Of a DNA stretch of 64,000 nucleotides, positions 1 to 7,173 are shown in pieces (the first letter of the stretch is position 1; every line of letters begins with the position of its first letter). A program made the translations under genes and the position numbers. Origin of the DNA: an uncultured Phascolarctobacterium sp. (GTDB lineage Bacteria; Bacillota; Negativicutes; Acidaminococcales; Acidaminococcaceae); NCBI GenBank assembly GCA_900544885.1, contig UQWU01000001.1, forward strand, positions 40,552-104,551, written 5' to 3'. Under the pieces are notes generated by a model. That model had not been told where the DNA came from. It worked only from the letters and a program-made list of their open reading frames with translations, and ran no database searches.

Positions 1-51
1 ACAGCTGATGAAGTGAATGCTGTTACTTTTGATACGGAGGTGATTCAATAA
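1..51 (+). CDS. 3' end of an unidentified prophage gene
   Basis: The first 17 codons of the window stay open and stop with TAA at 49-51, giving the C-terminal residues TADEVNAVTFDTEVIQ. The body of the gene lies before the window. Its stop shares a base with the next start codon (TAATG), so the two are translationally coupled. Position just before a lysis cassette suggests a late structural gene such as a tail or fibre component, but nothing in 16 residues identifies it. Confidence 0.6.
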   Translation, partial: TADEVNAVTFDTEVIQ

Positions 52-140
52 TGAAAGAATTAGTAACCAATAAATATTTTTGGGTAGTAGTTGCTGCGTC
101 TTTTGCATTTGGTGCTCTCCATCACTATATGGGATGGTAA
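51..140 (+). CDS. Tiny single-pass membrane protein of the prophage lysis region
   Basis: A 29-residue ORF begins at ATG 51 behind a good ribosome site (GGAGGTG at 37-43). It has a short charged start (MKELVTNKYF), one hydrophobic segment, and ends in FGALHHYMGW. The same C-terminal motif (GALHHY-x-G) recurs in the tiny ORF at 1353-1454, so these are paralogues rather than chance ORFs. A role in lysis or as a holin-like accessory is inferred only from neighbours; I recognise no family. Confidence 0.6.
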   Translation: MKELVTNKYFWVVVAASFAFGALHHYMGW

Positions 141-181
141 TGTCGCCTAATGTCAATATTTAAGAATGGAGATGAGGACAA

Positions 182-502
182 TTGCCATTAAGCGACGAAA
201 TGTTTCAGCGTCAAGTGTTAGCTGATTTAGCAGCCATTAAAGCAAACCAGTCTAAAGACGAAAAAAGCTTTGATTTATATAGGGCTAAAGTAGACCAGTT
301 AATCAGCGTACAGGCAACAAATGTTAATAGTCTTAAAGACGCACATAAACATATTGATAAACTTGAGGGTGATATGCAGAGTTCCGAACAGCGTGTAAGG
401 GAAGATATTGCAAAAGAGGTCAGTTCAATTTATCGCACTGCGGCAATTGTCGGTGCGTGTGTATCTTTTGTTATCAGCGTGATACTGCAAAGGTTAGGTT
501 AA
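182..502 (+). CDS. XhlA-like phage lysis protein (coiled coil plus C-terminal membrane anchor)
   Basis: A 106-residue protein with a long amphipathic, probably coiled-coil body (about residues 10-80) and one C-terminal transmembrane helix (about 84-103, IYRTAAIVGACVSFVISVI). This is the architecture of haemolysin XhlA-type proteins, which work with a holin and an amidase in phage lysis. The start is TTG at 182, preceded by GGAGATGAGG; no in-frame ATG gives a better fit. The holin follows 6 bp downstream and the amidase after that, which supports the role. The family call rests on architecture and context. Confidence 0.7.
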   Translation: MPLSDEMFQRQVLADLAAIKANQSKDEKSFDLYRAKVDQLISVQATNVNSLKDAHKHIDKLEGDMQSSEQRVREDIAKEVSSIYRTAAIVGACVSFVISVILQRLG

Positions 503-508
503 TTTACT

Positions 509-739
509 ATGTTAGAAATGCTCAAAGAGGGTGGAGTGTACTCATTAACGCGAGTACTGCCCACCCTAGGTTATATCACATTTTTAGTTGTGTCCTGTTA
601 TCTTGCTTATTATGGCAAGACGTGGGGACATTATGCGGAGTTTACCGCCGCCACAGGTGGAGCGATTATTATTCAGTTGGGAAATAAATTTATAAATTCC
701 AAATATAATACCGCACCTTGGGAAACTGGCAAACACTAA
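509..739 (+). CDS. Putative phage holin
   Basis: A 76-residue protein with two hydrophobic segments (about residues 17-36 and 44-58) separated by a short loop and followed by a polar tail, a size and topology typical of small holins. Holins form pores in the inner membrane and time the release of endolysin. It lies between the XhlA-like gene and the amidase, which is the usual holin position. No specific family was recognised. Confidence 0.6.
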   Translation: MLEMLKEGGVYSLTRVLPTLGYITFLVVSCYLAYYGKTWGHYAEFTAATGGAIIIQLGNKFINSKYNTAPWETGKH

Positions 740-768
740 CTGGTTAAAGAATAGGAGAGTGATTGCAA

Positions 769-1317
769 ATGACTAAAGTATTTATCAATCCCGGACATAT
801 GCCGGGAGTAGACCCCGGAGCAGTAAACGAAATCTATGGAGAAACAGAAGCTGATATTGTTGCAGAAATCGGTGAACTTGTTGCAGAGTATCTGACTAAA
901 GCAGGCTGTGAGTGTCAAGTACTACAATCTGATAATCTTGAAGGTGAAAGCCCTGAATATCCTAACATCTGTAGAACTGCTAACCAATGGACAGCAGATT
1001 TATTTGTCAGCATTCACTGCAATGCTGCTGCTAATGAGCAAGCCAAAGGTACAGAGGTGTTGATTTACAACAAGTGGAGCAGAGCGGAAGATTTAGCAGA
1101 ATGCATTCAGAAACAAATCGTTGACAGTCTAGGAACTGTTGACAGAGGCGTAAAAATAAATCAGCACTTAGCTGTGTTGAGGGAAACTGTTATGCCTGCT
1201 GTTTTGGTTGAAGTTGCATTTATCAGCAATGAAGATGATGTTCAGTTACTAATCAACAATCAAGATGATATTGCACGAGCAATTGCCCGCGGTGTCACAG
1301 ACTACCTTTGTAAATAA
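769..1317 (+). CDS. N-acetylmuramoyl-L-alanine amidase (phage endolysin)
   Basis: About 182 residues forming a single Amidase_3 (AmiC/CwlC-type) zinc amidase domain, which cleaves the amide bond between MurNAc and the stem peptide. Motifs in order: FINPGHMPGVDPGA (zinc His), a Glu in the GETEADI segment, FVSIHCNAA (second zinc His), and the catalytic Glu region in AVLVEVAFISN. There is no cell-wall-binding domain and no signal peptide, so export would depend on the holin. ATG 769 is chosen over TTG 763 because AGGAGAG ends near 758, which leaves better spacing for the ATG. Confidence 0.88.
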   Translation: MTKVFINPGHMPGVDPGAVNEIYGETEADIVAEIGELVAEYLTKAGCECQVLQSDNLEGESPEYPNICRTANQWTADLFVSIHCNAAANEQAKGTEVLIYNKWSRAEDLAECIQKQIVDSLGTVDRGVKINQHLAVLRETVMPAVLVEVAFISNEDDVQLLINNQDDIARAIARGVTDYLCK

Positions 1318-1352
1318 ATTTTCCTTATCGACGCAGAAAGGGGGTGAGCAGG

Positions 1353-1454
1353 ATGTTTGAGGAATTCAAGAATTTTGTATTGTCCAATGAATTTATCGTA
1401 GGCTTGGTAGTCGGTTTTGCACTCGGTGCGTTACATCACTACTTCGGGCTGTAA
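1353..1454 (+). CDS. Tiny membrane protein, paralogue of the 51-140 ORF
   Basis: A 33-residue ORF behind a strong ribosome site (AAAGGGGGTGAG). A polar start is followed by one hydrophobic segment and the C-terminus FALGALHHYFGL. This matches FGALHHYMGW at the end of the 51-140 ORF, the only sequence they clearly share. Two such ORFs flanking one holin/amidase cassette suggests a real, unnamed phage lysis or superinfection component. Confidence 0.6.
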   Translation: MFEEFKNFVLSNEFIVGLVVGFALGALHHYFGL

Positions 1455-1472
1455 TGGCAATATAAAATATTT

Positions 1473-1613
1473 ATGCTTGTGATTTTAGCACTTGTTCACA
1501 AACGCATAAAAAGCAAGAAGCTGTTTAGTACATCCAATCATAAGCGTAGGTATGAAAAATTGCTGTACACGGTCCTAAAGCTGTGTGGGACGATTTATTG
1601 CTTTTATAAATAA
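1473..1613 (+). CDS. Possible small basic membrane protein
   Basis: A 46-residue ORF in the same frame as the preceding tiny gene, beginning 18 nt after its stop. The start is hydrophobic (MLVILALVHK) and the rest strongly basic (RIKSKK, HKRRYEK). I see no convincing ribosome site before ATG 1473, so it may not be translated on its own. It lies between the tiny membrane protein and a terminator. Confidence 0.3.
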   Translation: MLVILALVHKRIKSKKLFSTSNHKRRYEKLLYTVLKLCGTIYCFYK

Positions 1614-1650
1614 AATTAGCCGTCTTGTTTTGCAGGACGGCTAATTTTAA
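1611..1650 (+). terminator. Intrinsic terminator within the lysis region
   Basis: A near-perfect stem (AAATTAGCCGTC paired with GACGGCTAATTTT) around a short T/G-rich loop ends in a T-rich tract. It separates the amidase and tiny ORFs from the spanin-like pair. Confidence 0.7.
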
Positions 1651-1677
1651 ACATAAGAAAGGGGGAGAGTACAATAG

Positions 1678-2106
1678 ATGATGAAGAAAAAAATACTTGG
1701 GTGGTCTATTGCCTTATTGCTGTTGCTGTTAGCATTGCCTTGTACATCTTTTGCAGGCCAACAGTACACGATAACAGCAGAGGAGCTGACAGCACTCGAC
1801 AGCAGATTACAACAACAGGAGATACTAATAAACAAATCCAAAGCGGAATTAAACAATCTCAAGCAACAGCTGACAACATCACAGCAGAGATTGGCAGAAG
1901 CCAAACAGCAATCAGCACAGCTACAGAAACAACTAGACGTGTTGAAGAAAACCTCTCAAATGCAGCAAGGCTTAATAGAGAGTGCCAATCAATCATTAGC
2001 GAGATACGAAGAAGAAATGCAAGCACAGCAGAAAAAAATTAAGCGTGAACGCGATACTGCTTATATAATCCTTGCAGGTGTTGTTATGCTAGCTATAAAA
2101 AACTAA
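1678..2106 (+). CDS. Exported coiled-coil phage protein, candidate spanin component
   Basis: A 142-residue protein with a cleavable-looking signal peptide (MMKKKILGW, hydrophobic core, TSFA|G near residue 26), a long Gln/Leu-rich coiled coil (about 30-125) and a short C-terminal hydrophobic segment (AYIILAGVVMLAIKN). The start ATG 1678 has GGGGGAG about 10 nt upstream. In diderm hosts, phages need spanins to disrupt the outer membrane; position after holin and endolysin, a periplasm-spanning coiled coil, and an overlapping partner in another frame all fit that job. The spanin function is inference. It converges on the HTH gene with a 4-bp overlap at the 3' ends. Confidence 0.6.
   Translation: MMKKKILGWSIALLLLLLALPCTSFAGQQYTITAEELTALDSRLQQQEILINKSKAELNNLKQQLTTSQQRLAEAKQQSAQLQKQLDVLKKTSQMQQGLIESANQSLARYEEEMQAQQKKIKRERDTAYIILAGVVMLAIKN
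1701..2042 (+). CDS. Second coiled-coil membrane protein encoded inside the preceding gene in another frame
   Basis: A 113-residue ORF lies wholly within 1678-2106 in the +2 frame. It has an N-terminal transmembrane helix (about residues 3-17) and then a heptad-like polar body (QQITTTGDTNKQIQSG... to SIISEIRRRNA) with no frame-shadow look. The annotated GTG at 1701 has a poor ribosome site. In the same frame the sequence is open upstream, and a rare ATA codon at 1674 sits 6 nt after the GGGGGAG used by the outer gene, giving an N-terminus IDDEEKNTW. The topology (type II inner membrane, coiled coil) is that of an i-spanin. It could instead be a fortuitous ORF. Confidence 0.5.
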   Translation: MVYCLIAVAVSIALYIFCRPTVHDNSRGADSTRQQITTTGDTNKQIQSGIKQSQATADNITAEIGRSQTAISTATETTRRVEENLSNAARLNRECQSIISEIRRRNASTAEKN

Positions 2107-2555
2107 ATTTCTATTGCGTCCTCGATATATATTTTTAACGCAGCGGCAAATGCAGGCGGTGACCCGTTTTGGTGTCGCCTGCCCTCGACGTAATCTCTGA
2201 TTGTCCTAGCGGATACTCCTATGATTTTTGACACATCAGGCCATTCATGCACATTTATGGCTTTAGCTTTATAAAACCGTTCTCTTAGTGTCGTTTCAGG
2301 CATTGCGTCCACCGCTAACAGCTCGCGGGGAGTAATACCTAGGACGTTTGCTAGGTTTATGGCGTTAGCACGTCTTAAGCCAAACTTACCACGCTCGATT
2401 TTAGCTATTGCGTCGCGGGACAGCCCCGCAAGCGTAGCGAGTGCGGTAATACTCAAATGCATACGCAGCCGATGGTATCGCAGGGATTCCGCTACTGTCT
2501 TCGGCGTTGGCGGTTGCGTTCCGCAAGCGTGTCCCTGCGGATATTTGCTCGACAA
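2103..2555 (-). CDS. XRE-family HTH regulator of the prophage
   Basis: About 150 residues with a Cro/C1-type HTH in the first half (SITALATLAGLSRDAIAKIE, followed by NAINLANVLGITPRELL) and a second HTH-like stretch near the C-terminus (DVSKIIGVSARTIRDYVEGRR). It probably controls prophage genes. The only usable start before the HTH is TTG 2555, and the first dozen codons lie inside a 45-bp segment identical to comM. There is no visible ribosome site, so the true 5' end may have been replaced or lost at the element boundary. Confidence 0.65.
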   Translation of the reverse strand: MSSKYPQGHACGTQPPTPKTVAESLRYHRLRMHLSITALATLAGLSRDAIAKIERGKFGLRRANAINLANVLGITPRELLAVDAMPETTLRERFYKAKAINVHEWPDVSKIIGVSARTIRDYVEGRRHQNGSPPAFAAALKIYIEDAIEI

Positions 2556-2572
2556 ATCACATAAATGTTGCT
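2528..2572 (+). repeat. 45-bp comM-derived repeat, left copy (probable prophage boundary)
   Basis: These 45 bp are identical, in inverted orientation, to 6843-6887 inside the decayed comM. They encode the conserved ComM Cys segment PCGYLLDKSHKCC. The next 20 bp inward are about 80 percent identical (16 of 20), after which similarity ends. Location right at the end of the lysis region suggests an attachment-site core or a remnant of the integration event. Confidence 0.75.
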
Positions 2573-2700
2573 ATACCTCTTCTAAGATAGAAGGTGTAAG
2601 GTATAAGGTATAAGCAAAAATTTTCTTGATTTAACTGGAGTATATTTTTCTTGTGGTGATAATGATTCGTTGCTTAATAGCAGACCTTTTTAGTATAAAC

Positions 2701-2750
2701 AAAAAGCTTGTCATTGTACTTTAAAAGTACGCCGACAAGCTTCTTTTTAT
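2701..2750. terminator. Bidirectional terminator after the M16 peptidase gene
   Basis: The stem AAGCTTGTC/GACAAGCTT encloses an inner GTACTTT/AAAGTAC-like pairing and has A- and T-rich flanks on either side. It lies just downstream of the minus-strand peptidase stop at 2805. The rest of 2593-2804 holds no gene that I can see. Confidence 0.75.
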
Positions 2751-2804
2751 TTCAGTAGCTCATATTTTATTGTTTTAGTGCTACAAGTAGCAATATTAGG
2801 TAGC

Positions 2805-5726
2805 TTATGCCGGGAAAATATTATTGAAAGCTTCTTTATTAGCTTCAATAGGTTGTTTACCACCGACAACGCAGAGATAACCATCACTAAGCATGTCCTC
2901 TACTACTTTGCCTAAAGCTTGCAAATCAGCATTAGTTACATCAAGAACTTCGTTGCGGATTTGTTGACGGGTAGCATCGGATAATGCTTTGATATATTGC
3001 AGTGCGGCCTGATCTAAACGCATAGAGTTAGTTAACGGAGTATCCATACCGCTAATAGTGCCGATAACATATTTGTCTAATTCGCGAGCAGTAAATTCTA
3101 CAGTTTTCAGCCATGCCGGCAAATCACGATATGCTTCTAAGCTTTTAGCCAATTGCGGATCTCTATAGGAAGCAAAAACACCTAGACCATTGAGCTCAAA
3201 GCGTGCGGTTGCACCATAAGCACCACCTTGAATACGGATTTTAGTCCACAGATATTCATAACGCAGAATAGTTTCCAGAACACGCATTGCACCAGTAAAT
3301 TTATGACCGTGCTTAGCAAAATTACCACCGGCTGCTACATATTGTACTTTACCTGCAGTAGTAATACCTTCATTAGTACTGCTTACGGGTAAAGATTGAG
3401 GATGTTCAGCAATTTCTACGGTAGGAAGCTGAGCCGCAAAAGCTTCACATTGAGCTTGCACAGTATTCTTATCTTCTTGGTCACAAGAATAAACAAGAGT
3501 ATAAGCATTGCAGTTGAAGATTAATTTCAACATATCCTGCATTTCTTGCAGTACAACATTGCCCTCTTGAGCAAAGTTATCATTAAGTTTTTTCAGGAAT
3601 TGGTAATAACTGAATTGACCTTGCTCATTAGCACGTGCACCTGCAGCACAGTAGGAGTACAGACGGGAGATAGCGATGTTCTGACCTTTATTGAAGAATT
3701 CGTTATCCCATTCGGTTTTCAGCTCGGCAACTAATTCTTGGAAGCGGTTCACATCATCCAGCTTGCTTTCTACAGCTACCGCTTTTAAAATATCGAACAT
3801 ATGTCCAAGATTTTCTAACAAGGCCTTACCTTTAACAGAGAAGTACATTTTATAAACGTCAGCGTCTGCTACTTCAGATAAAGCACGAACGTTCAAAGCC
3901 ATACCACCGGTGTACATAATGCTGTTGGTGGCAATTTCTTCATAAGTATAACGTTCAGTATTAAATTTACCCAGTAAATCGGCCAATAAATAGCAAATAT
4001 GCAGCTTATCAGAAGGTACATTACTGATATCAAAATACCAGTTAGTGTAAACAATTTTATTAGTTACAGCAGGTACATAAACAAGATTATTATGCTCTTT
4101 CTGCTCTACCTCGCGTGTAATATGCTCTACTTCACGGCGGATATCACTGCGTTTTAACAGAGGAATAGAAGCACGGGCTTCTTCACTATCCGGTTCAGCC
4201 TGACGGCGATGCAGCTCTTTACATTCTTCAATATAAGTATTGATTTCTTCCGCAGACATAGATTCTTTCAAAGCCTGCATTTTCGCTGCCGCTACTGCCT
4301 GATCTGCTTCTTCCTTACCAGGCTGAGGCAGTAAAGTAACAATAACTTTATGGGTATTATCTAACAAATAATTTTCAATCAAGCCTTCAAAATAATGGTT
4401 ATTTAAGCCTGCACGCATGGTTGCTAAAGCTTCTTTGTAGCGCAAGCCATCAATCGGATTACCGCCATAGAGCCAGTTTTCCATAATACCAATACCATAA
4501 ATCAATCCTTTCGGATATGGACCGAAGTCAGATTCACGTAACTTAAATTCTAAAGAATTCAGTGCTGCTTCCAGTAATTTCTTGTCGATACCGTTAATAG
4601 TTAAATCTTGCAAAGTTTTATAAATAACACTAACAAATTTATCGCGTAAGTTTTTTTCACTGCCGGAAGCACGTATGCAGAAAATCGGTTGTAACATACT
4701 ACCTGTATAACTACCGCTGATGTTTTGGCCTACACCTGCCTGCAATAAAGCACGACGCAGCGGAGAAGATTCACTTTCCAGCAGCACTCCCTCTAACAGA
4801 CGCAGAGACATGCTAGTTAAAATATCAGTAGCTTTACCGGTAACAATGGATAATTCATGATATGTTTTCGCAGTGCAATCTTCACCTGCATCAATCGGAT
4901 AATAGGCTTCGACTTCCGCAGTACGTTCCAAAGGTGCTTGTTCGGCAATTTCAGAATTAACAGCATTAGTTTTAGTGAAATTACTCAGATATTCATCATC
5001 TAAATATGCTAAGGTTTCATCAATATCCATATCACCATAAATATAGATAAAGGAGTTTTCCGGACTGTAATAAGTCTTATGGAACTCTTCAAATTTCTCT
5101 TGAGTCAGCTGAGGAATCGCATCAGGATAACCGCCAGACTCAAAGCGGTAGCAAGTATCAGGGAACAACGCCTTCATAGCCTCATTTTCCAAGAAAGCGT
5201 CAGCAGAAGAATAAACGCCTTTCATTTCGTTATACACAACGCCGTTATAAGACAAGTCACCCTCAGGACTTTCGATATTATAGTGCCAACCCTCTTGGCG
5301 CAAAGTGTATTTGTTTTCATAAATTAAAGGATAGAACACTGCATCCAAATAAACATCCATCAGATTATGGAAATCCTTAGCATTACGACTAGCAACAGGA
5401 TACATAGTTTTATCCGGATAAGTCATAGCATTGAGAAAAGTGTTCAAAGAACCTTTGACTAAATCTACAAAGGGCTCCTTCAAATGATATTTACGGGAGC
5501 CGCATAAAGAAGAATGCTCTAAGATATGCGGTACACCGGTATCATCAGCAGGCGGAGTTCTAAAGGAAATAGAAAACACCTTATTATCATCGTCATTAGC
5601 TAGATAGAAAAGACGAGCACCGCTTTGAACGTGTTCCATAATATAGGCATCAGAATGTACTTCATCAACAAAAGCATGCTCTAACACTTTAAAACCATGG
5701 TAAATTTTATTTATTTCTAAGTTCAT
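2805..5726 (-). CDS. M16C insulinase-family zinc metallopeptidase (presequence-protease type)
   Basis: A 973-residue protein of the size and layout of PreP/Cym1/HypA peptidases: two M16 halves joined by a hinge, forming a clam-shell chamber that degrades peptides. The inverted zinc motif HILEH is at about residues 67-71, with the further Glu expected near ENEAMK/NEMKG around 160-180. The C-terminal half (from about 500) is the inactive M16C-associated domain. There is no signal peptide, so it is probably cytosolic. ATG 5726 (MNLEINKIY) is preferred over 5744 because GGGGGA sits about 5 nt before it. A -10-like TATAAT (minus strand 5813-5808) lies upstream. It is flanked by inverted comM repeats. 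Confidence 0.9.
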   Translation of the reverse strand: MNLEINKIYHGFKVLEHAFVDEVHSDAYIMEHVQSGARLFYLANDDDNKVFSISFRTPPADDTGVPHILEHSSLCGSRKYHLKEPFVDLVKGSLNTFLNAMTYPDKTMYPVASRNAKDFHNLMDVYLDAVFYPLIYENKYTLRQEGWHYNIESPEGDLSYNGVVYNEMKGVYSSADAFLENEAMKALFPDTCYRFESGGYPDAIPQLTQEKFEEFHKTYYSPENSFIYIYGDMDIDETLAYLDDEYLSNFTKTNAVNSEIAEQAPLERTAEVEAYYPIDAGEDCTAKTYHELSIVTGKATDILTSMSLRLLEGVLLESESSPLRRALLQAGVGQNISGSYTGSMLQPIFCIRASGSEKNLRDKFVSVIYKTLQDLTINGIDKKLLEAALNSLEFKLRESDFGPYPKGLIYGIGIMENWLYGGNPIDGLRYKEALATMRAGLNNHYFEGLIENYLLDNTHKVIVTLLPQPGKEEADQAVAAAKMQALKESMSAEEINTYIEECKELHRRQAEPDSEEARASIPLLKRSDIRREVEHITREVEQKEHNNLVYVPAVTNKIVYTNWYFDISNVPSDKLHICYLLADLLGKFNTERYTYEEIATNSIMYTGGMALNVRALSEVADADVYKMYFSVKGKALLENLGHMFDILKAVAVESKLDDVNRFQELVAELKTEWDNEFFNKGQNIAISRLYSYCAAGARANEQGQFSYYQFLKKLNDNFAQEGNVVLQEMQDMLKLIFNCNAYTLVYSCDQEDKNTVQAQCEAFAAQLPTVEIAEHPQSLPVSSTNEGITTAGKVQYVAAGGNFAKHGHKFTGAMRVLETILRYEYLWTKIRIQGGAYGATARFELNGLGVFASYRDPQLAKSLEAYRDLPAWLKTVEFTARELDKYVIGTISGMDTPLTNSMRLDQAALQYIKALSDATRQQIRNEVLDVTNADLQALGKVVEDMLSDGYLCVVGGKQPIEANKEAFNNIFPA

Positions 5727-5911
5727 AATATCCCCCATTCTCAATTTGATTTAATGTATTTTAGCAGCTGTACTGTGACAGCTGTTCTTCCAAACGTATT
5801 AATATTCATTATACCATATTCACAAAATAAATTCCTAAAAACTCTGTGAATACTTGCTTTACTCCTCTAAGCATCTTATAATTAAATTATCTGATTTGTG
5901 GAGGTATCATA

Positions 5912-6157
5912 ATGGAAGAATCTCGTTTTACCCTGCGTATACACCCGATTATCATGAACAAGATAAAAAATATTGCAAAAAATAATGGTCGTTCCGTTAA
6001 TAAGGAAATCGAACAGATTCTCAAATGGGTTGTGGATGACTATGAACGCAAATACGGACGCATAACTTTAACTAATGAAGAAATGCCGAAAAGTACAGCA
6101 ATAATTGAACCTTTACCAGAGGAAAAGATGGAAAGGCTGTTTAAATTAGAAAAATAA
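5912..6157 (+). CDS. Arc/MetJ-type ribbon-helix-helix DNA-binding protein
   Basis: An 81-residue protein. Residues 4-45 (SRFTLRIHP, then IMNKIKNIAKNNGRSVNKEI, EQILKWVV) match the Arc-type fold: a beta strand that enters the DNA major groove and two helices. The rest is a charged tail. Such proteins are small transcriptional repressors, often from phages or toxin-antitoxin loci, but no toxin ORF lies beside it. GGAGG precedes ATG 5912, and a terminator follows directly, so it is monocistronic. Confidence 0.75.
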   Translation: MEESRFTLRIHPIIMNKIKNIAKNNGRSVNKEIEQILKWVVDDYERKYGRITLTNEEMPKSTAIIEPLPEEKMERLFKLEK

Positions 6158-6191
6158 AATTAGCTTAATACTCACATTGTGCTTAGACAAA

Positions 6192-6227
6192 ATACGCAAC
6201 AGGATTTACCTGCTGCGTATTTTTTTC
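6192..6227 (+). terminator. Terminator of the RHH gene
   Basis: ATACGCAACAGG pairs with CCTGCTGCGTAT with one mismatch, and seven T residues follow. Confidence 0.8.
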
Positions 6228-6414
6228 CTAGTTCTTCATTTCTCAGCCTTCTCGCTAGGCTCGAAACTAATCCACTTAAAAGAAATACTGTGAATTAGTA
6301 CTTGACTTACTCGTAACGTCCTTACCTCTTATTATAGGGAGCAGTCGTAACTTTCAACTCTAAACTTCTCTAGTACTTCTCTTGCCGAACTTGTAAAGCA
6401 GAGAAAAGAGTTTT
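6228..6414. other. Intergenic stretch without a visible gene
   Basis: AT-rich sequence between the RHH terminator and the comM remnant. It has no ORF with a ribosome site and no strong hairpin. Confidence 0.5.
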
Positions 6415-7095
6415 TCACTGTTTAATACTCGTCCTAAGCTGAATAGCTTCTGCTAAATGATTGCTTTCGACATTCTTACTATGTGCTAAATCGGCAATGG
6501 TACGTGCTACCTTTAAAATACGGTCATGGCTGCGAGCGCTAAGGTGCAGAGCAGTAAAATACCGTTCCATTAAGGCTTGTGCAGTATTATCTAATTGACA
6601 GAACTCTACTACTTCCTTACGTCCCATTTGTGCATTACAGTGAATACCTCTATCTTGAAAACGTGTACGTTGAATATCACGGGCAGCTACAACTCGTGTA
6701 CGGATGTCGGCCGAGCATTCTCCTCCTGACTTATCCTTTAAATCGTTAAAATCAACGCTAGTAAGATTAATCTGCATATCAATGCGATCCAATAAAGGAC
6801 CGGAAAGCTTACGCTTATAATGTTCTATTTCAGAAGATGTACAGCAACATTTATGTGATTTGTCGAGCAAATATCCGCAGGGACACGGGTTTACTGCTGC
6901 TAATAAGCAAAAGGAAGAAAGAAAAGTCATTAATGCCCATACGGAGCGATTAACTGCTTTATCGTTTAATAATGCACACAGCATTTTTATGTTGTTAGTT
7001 AAAATTTCGATATTTCATCTAAAAGAATACACCAGAAGTAATAGTGGGCTTTGTCTTGATAAATTACGCAGATTAACATCTTCTGGTAAATGCAA
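6415..7095 (-). pseudogene. comM: Decayed comM (YifB, Mg-chelatase-like AAA+ protein)
   Basis: The intact-looking part, 6984 down to 6415, encodes the C-terminal third of ComM: SSFCLLAAVNPCPCGY with its Cys cluster, then SGPLLDRIDM and the C-terminal helical domain. Upstream, matches continue in shifted frames: a Walker-B-like LLDEISKF near 7030 lies in another frame from the following TNNIKMLCALLNDKAVNRS, and GVFF is again in a third. Two or more frameshifts and loss of the N-terminal two thirds (a normal ComM has about 500 residues) mark it as a pseudogene. ComM is a branch-migration helicase in natural transformation, so this function is probably lost here. It contains the right copy of the 45-bp repeat. 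Confidence 0.85.
6843..6887 (-). repeat. 45-bp comM-derived repeat, right copy (inverted)
   Basis: Perfect reverse complement of 2528-2572. Here the repeat is embedded in comM-like sequence on both sides, so this is the parental copy. The pair brackets a 4.3-kb segment holding the M16 peptidase and the RHH gene. Confidence 0.8.
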
Positions 7096-7116
7096 GATGT
7101 ATGTTTATATATAACA

Positions 7117-7162
7117 AAAATGCACTCCTAGCATCTTCATTATACTAAGAGCGCATTATTTT
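7117..7162 (-). terminator. Terminator after the macro-domain gene
   Basis: On the minus strand AATGCGCTCTTAG pairs imperfectly with CTAGGAGTGCATT and is followed by TTTTGTT. Confidence 0.65.
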
Positions 7163-7173
7163 TGCGTTTTATA

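Noticed and set aside
457..687. 76-codon ORF across the XhlA-like and holin genes
   Set aside because: It overlaps both genes in another frame, has no ribosome site, and its composition is that of a frame shadow.
5912..6157. Toxin-antitoxin pair with the RHH protein as antitoxin
   Set aside because: No toxin-sized ORF lies beside it; a terminator follows immediately and the upstream gene is divergent.
6860..7114. 84-codon plus-strand ORF starting SSKYPQGHG
   Set aside because: It is the antisense of the comM remnant, and its similarity to the phage HTH N-terminus comes only from the shared 45-bp repeat.
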